From an uncultured Oscillospiraceae bacterium (GTDB lineage Bacteria; Bacillota; Clostridia; Oscillospirales; Oscillospiraceae): 24,282 nucleotides of DNA. The stretch covers positions 1-24,282 of the forward strand of contig CAKTIN010000024.1 of assembly GCA_934565775.1 (NCBI GenBank), read 5' to 3'. Shown here piece after piece: positions 22,205 through 24,282 of this stretch; within the stretch, counting starts at the first letter, position 1; every line of letters starts with the position of its first letter. The notes under the pieces were generated by a model. It ran no database searches. It worked only from the letters and a program-made list of their open reading frames with translations, and was not told where the DNA came from. A program made the translations under genes and the position numbers.

Positions 22205-23152
22205 TTAGATCTCGATCGCGGACAGGGTCTGCTTCAGCTTCTGGGCGCTGAGGCGGAGCTTCTCCAGTTCCTCTTCGGTCAGATCATTGCGGATCTTTCC
22301 CCGCACGCCGTCTCCGTCCACGATGCACAGGACGCTCAGGGCCACACCCTCAATGCCGTACTCCCCGTGCATCACCGTGGAGACCGTCATAGCCGTCCCT
22401 GCGCCGGTAAAAATGCAGCGGATAATATGGCACACGGACAGGGCCACTGCGTAGAAGGTCGCGCCCTTGGCCTGAATGACCATACCGCCGGAGGCCTGGA
22501 CCTTCTGGACAAAGGCGTCGTATTGCCCGTCCCAGCGGATAGAATCCCCGTCCGGCGCGTGCTGCTTATAGACCGAAATATGGTTGTTGGAGATCGTGGC
22601 CAGAGACCAGGGGACAAAGGAGCTGTCCCCATGCTCGCCGTACACATGGGCGTGGACGTTCTTGGGGCTGATGTGGAAGTCCTTCGCCAGCTCCGCCTGG
22701 AGCCGGGCGGTATCCAGCACCGTGCCGGAGCCGATGATGTGCTTTTCCGGCACGCCGGAAATCTGGGCGAACACATAGGTCATAATGTCTACAGGGTTCG
22801 ACACGATGATATAGATCGCGTCCGGCGCCGCCTGGACGATGTGCGGCGTGATCTGCTTAAGAATGTTTACATTGGTCTGCGCCAGCTCCAGCCGGGTCTG
22901 GCCGGGCTTTCTGGCCACGCCGGAGGTAATCACCACCACGTTGGACCCAGCCGCGTCGGGGTAATCCCCAGGGCGGACAATGGCCGGGGAGCAGAAGGAC
23001 ACCCCCTGGTAAATATCCATCGCCTCGCCGAAGGCCTTCTGCTGGTTAATATCAATCAGAACGATCTCCTGGGCCAGATTCATCGCCACCAGATCGTTTG
23101 CAATCGTCGCGCCCACATTTCCCGCGCCGATAATGGTAATCTTGTTTGCCAT
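22205..23152 (-). CDS. L-lactate/malate dehydrogenase family enzyme
   Basis: 315 residues. The NAD loop GAGNVG (9-14), Asp34 for NAD preference, Arg87 and Arg150 for substrate carboxylate, Asp122 and the catalytic His174 (YGEHGDSSF) are all present. The usual database name would be L-lactate dehydrogenase, and GATFYAVAL resembles that group. However the specificity position, Gln in lactate dehydrogenases (NQKPGE), is Arg81 here (ARKPGQTR), as in malate dehydrogenases. The Arg173 used for fructose-bisphosphate binding in regulated lactate dehydrogenases is Gln. So the substrate, pyruvate or oxaloacetate, is uncertain. AAGGAG precedes the ATG and a good promoter lies about 75 bases upstream. 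Confidence 0.93.
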   Translation of the reverse strand: MANKITIIGAGNVGATIANDLVAMNLAQEIVLIDINQQKAFGEAMDIYQGVSFCSPAIVRPGDYPDAAGSNVVVITSGVARKPGQTRLELAQTNVNILKQITPHIVQAAPDAIYIIVSNPVDIMTYVFAQISGVPEKHIIGSGTVLDTARLQAELAKDFHISPKNVHAHVYGEHGDSSFVPWSLATISNNHISVYKQHAPDGDSIRWDGQYDAFVQKVQASGGMVIQAKGATFYAVALSVCHIIRCIFTGAGTAMTVSTVMHGEYGIEGVALSVLCIVDGDGVRGKIRNDLTEEELEKLRLSAQKLKQTLSAIEI

Positions 23153-23208
23153 GTTCCTCTCTCCTTTACGGATTCTCCCCCGGCAGGCCCGTTTTGATAC
23201 TCCGCTAC

Positions 23209-23224
23209 CGATAAGGATTTATCG
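23209..23224. repeat. Inverted repeat at the dehydrogenase transcription start
   Basis: CGATAAGGATTTATCG: 6-bp arms CGATAA and TTATCG around four bases, covering the predicted start of the dehydrogenase transcript just past the -10 box. The position suits a repressor site; it does not match the Rex consensus well. Confidence 0.4.
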
Positions 23225-23229
23225 ATACT

Positions 23230-23258
23230 ATCATAGCAGATGCAGAGAGAAATTGCAA
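23230..23258 (-). promoter_or_regulatory. SigA promoter of the dehydrogenase
   Basis: TTGCAA (23258-23253), 17-base spacer ending TGC (extended -10), TATGAT (23235-23230) on the minus strand. Confidence 0.82.
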
Positions 23259-23267
23259 CCCCCGGAT

Positions 23268-23306
23268 GAAAAAATCCCGGTGTGCCGCCAAACGGGGCAC
23301 ACCGGG
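23268..23306 (-). terminator. Intrinsic terminator of the met transporter operon
   Basis: CCCGGTGTGCC and GGCACACCGGG (23306-23276) on the minus strand with a nine-base loop, followed by ATTTTTTTC. It lies eight bases past the metQ stop. Confidence 0.92.
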
Positions 23307-23313
23307 AATCGTT

Positions 23314-24120
23314 TCAGAACAGGGGCACCACAGCACCGTCGTACTGCTGCTCCATGTAGGAGCGGACTGCATCGCTCTCCAGCGCCTGGATGAGGGCCTT
23401 GGTCTTTTCCGAGTTCTCATTGCCCTCCTTGACCACCAGCACGTTGCCATAGGTCTGGGCAGCCACGGAGGCGGAATCCTCGGCAGCCAGGGCGTCCTTG
23501 CCCACGCTCAGGCCCGCGCCCAGGGCATAGTTGCCGTTAATGACCGCAATGGCCACGGAGTCCAGCACCCGGGGCAGCTGCGCCGCCTCCATCTCCACGA
23601 TCTCCAGCTCCTTGGGGTTCTCCACAATGTCCAGCTTGGTGGCGGTGAGGTCCGCGCCGGTTTTCAGCTTGATCAGGCCGTTGGCCTCCAGGAGCAGCAG
23701 CGCCCGGGCCCGGTTGGTGCCGTCGTTGGGAATGGCGACCTTGTCCCCCTGGGTCAGAGCGTCCAGGCTCTTCACCGTCCCGGCGTAAATGCCGAAGGGC
23801 TCATAGTGCAGGGTCGCCACGGACACCAAATGGGTCCCATGCTCCTGATTGAAGGTATCCAGATAGGGCTGATGCTGGAAGTAGTTGGCGTCGGCGTCGC
23901 CGCTCTCCACCACCTCATTGGGCACCACATAGTCGGCGTATTCCACGATCTTCAGGGTGTAGCCCTCCTTCTCCAGCTCCTTGGCGGCTACCCGGAGGAT
24001 CTCCGCGTGGGGCGTGGGGGAGGCGGCTACGGTGATGGTCTTGTCCGCCTGCTTGCCGCAGCCGGCAAACAGGCCCAAAGTGAGCACCAGGGTGAGCAGA
24101 ATGGCAATGGTCTTTTTCAT
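23314..24120 (-). CDS. metQ: Methionine ABC transporter substrate-binding lipoprotein
   Basis: 268 residues. A lipoprotein signal peptide ends in LFAGC with Cys21 as the lipidated residue. The mature part begins ITVAASPTPHAEIL and has NYFQHQPYLDTFN, VAIPNDGTNRARALLLLE and VINGNYAL, which are NlpA/MetQ family signatures. It captures methionine (or a related amino acid) outside the cell and hands it to the MetI-MetN importer. AAAGGAG lies eight bases before the ATG, 17 bases after the metI stop, so the genes are one operon read towards the terminator at 23306. Related NlpA proteins bind other substrates; methionine is the default reading. Confidence 0.93.
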   Translation of the reverse strand: MKKTIAILLTLVLTLGLFAGCGKQADKTITVAASPTPHAEILRVAAKELEKEGYTLKIVEYADYVVPNEVVESGDADANYFQHQPYLDTFNQEHGTHLVSVATLHYEPFGIYAGTVKSLDALTQGDKVAIPNDGTNRARALLLLEANGLIKLKTGADLTATKLDIVENPKELEIVEMEAAQLPRVLDSVAIAVINGNYALGAGLSVGKDALAAEDSASVAAQTYGNVLVVKEGNENSEKTKALIQALESDAVRSYMEQQYDGAVVPLF

Positions 24121-24137
24121 AATCGTATCTCCTTTGC

Positions 24138-24282
24138 TTATTGCTTGTGCCGCAGGCGCTTATCGCACCGGGCGGCGATTTTTGTACCAACGGACTGGAA
24201 TAGCTGCACCAGGATCACCAGCGCAATCACCGCTACCCACATCACGAGGTTTTTGAAGTTGTAATAGCCATAGTTAATGGCC
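24138..24282 (-). CDS. metI: Methionine ABC transporter permease, C-terminal end, cut by the window edge
   Basis: The last 48 codons are visible. They encode AINYGYYNFKNLVMWVAV, a membrane helix (about WVAVIALVILVQLFQSVG), and a basic tail ending RLRHKQ, which is the usual end of MetI permeases. The gene lies directly before metQ in the standard metN-metI-metQ order; the rest lies outside the window. Identity rests on the tail similarity together with the operon context. Confidence 0.85.
   Translation of the reverse strand, partial: AINYGYYNFKNLVMWVAVIALVILVQLFQSVGTKIAARCDKRLRHKQ

Noticed and set aside
1..24282. CRISPR array, transposase, integrase, phage or toxin-antitoxin genes
   Set aside because: No regularly spaced direct repeats and no coding frames with such signatures were seen on either strand.

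Overview
The window reads as chromosomal DNA from a GC-rich, low-phylum Gram-positive anaerobe, most likely a Clostridia member of the Oscillospiraceae type. The reasons are a BofA-type sporulation regulator, a split sodium-pumping oxaloacetate decarboxylase operon, a MurT/GatD-type pair, an infC-rpmI-rplT operon with an attenuator-like leader, SigA promoters with near-consensus 17-bp spacing, and Shine-Dalgarno sites of the GGAGG kind. No phage, insertion-sequence transposase, CRISPR array, tRNA or rRNA was found. The genus is inference.

Layout. 1-961 (-) is the N-terminal part of lepA. 1197-6436 (+) holds a multi-pass membrane protein with a CAT/E2-like acyltransferase domain that appears to be leaderless, then after a terminator a membrane M48-type zinc peptidase followed closely by a MATE exporter. 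6437-6791 has no gene but holds a roughly 304-bp MITE-like element made of nested inverted repeats, followed by a small SAM methyltransferase (+). 7533-8867 (-) is the infC-rpmI-rplT operon with a strong promoter, a leader containing a terminator hairpin, and an apparent AUC start codon for infC. 8903-14420 (-) is a run of envelope genes: an unknown small membrane protein, a COG2426-type membrane protein, BofA, a GatD-like/MurT-like overlapping pair, and a MurJ/SpoVB-type flippase.

14636-18162 (-) is a complete oadA-oadG-biotin carrier-oadB operon with its own promoter, a structured leader RNA and a strong terminator. 18322-20754 (-) is a udk-HAD phosphatase-D12 adenine methylase operon. 20837-22134 (+) is an M29 aminopeptidase. 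22205-23258 (-) is a lactate/malate dehydrogenase family enzyme, and 23314-24282 (-) is metQ with the end of metI.

How they work together. The oxaloacetate decarboxylase would turn oxaloacetate into pyruvate while exporting sodium. The dehydrogenase carries the Arg typical of malate dehydrogenases at its specificity position, so it may act on the same C4/C3 pool. The BofA, MurT/GatD-like and flippase genes suggest an envelope or sporulation strip. The most unusual element is the GatD-like/MurT-like pair: its ATP site and zinc ribbon are intact, yet the glutaminase Cys and His, and probably the MurT Asp, are replaced. This may be a repurposed version of the lipid II amidation complex. Other points of interest are the leaderless acyltransferase-like gene, the MITE-like element, the oadA leader and the infC start codon.
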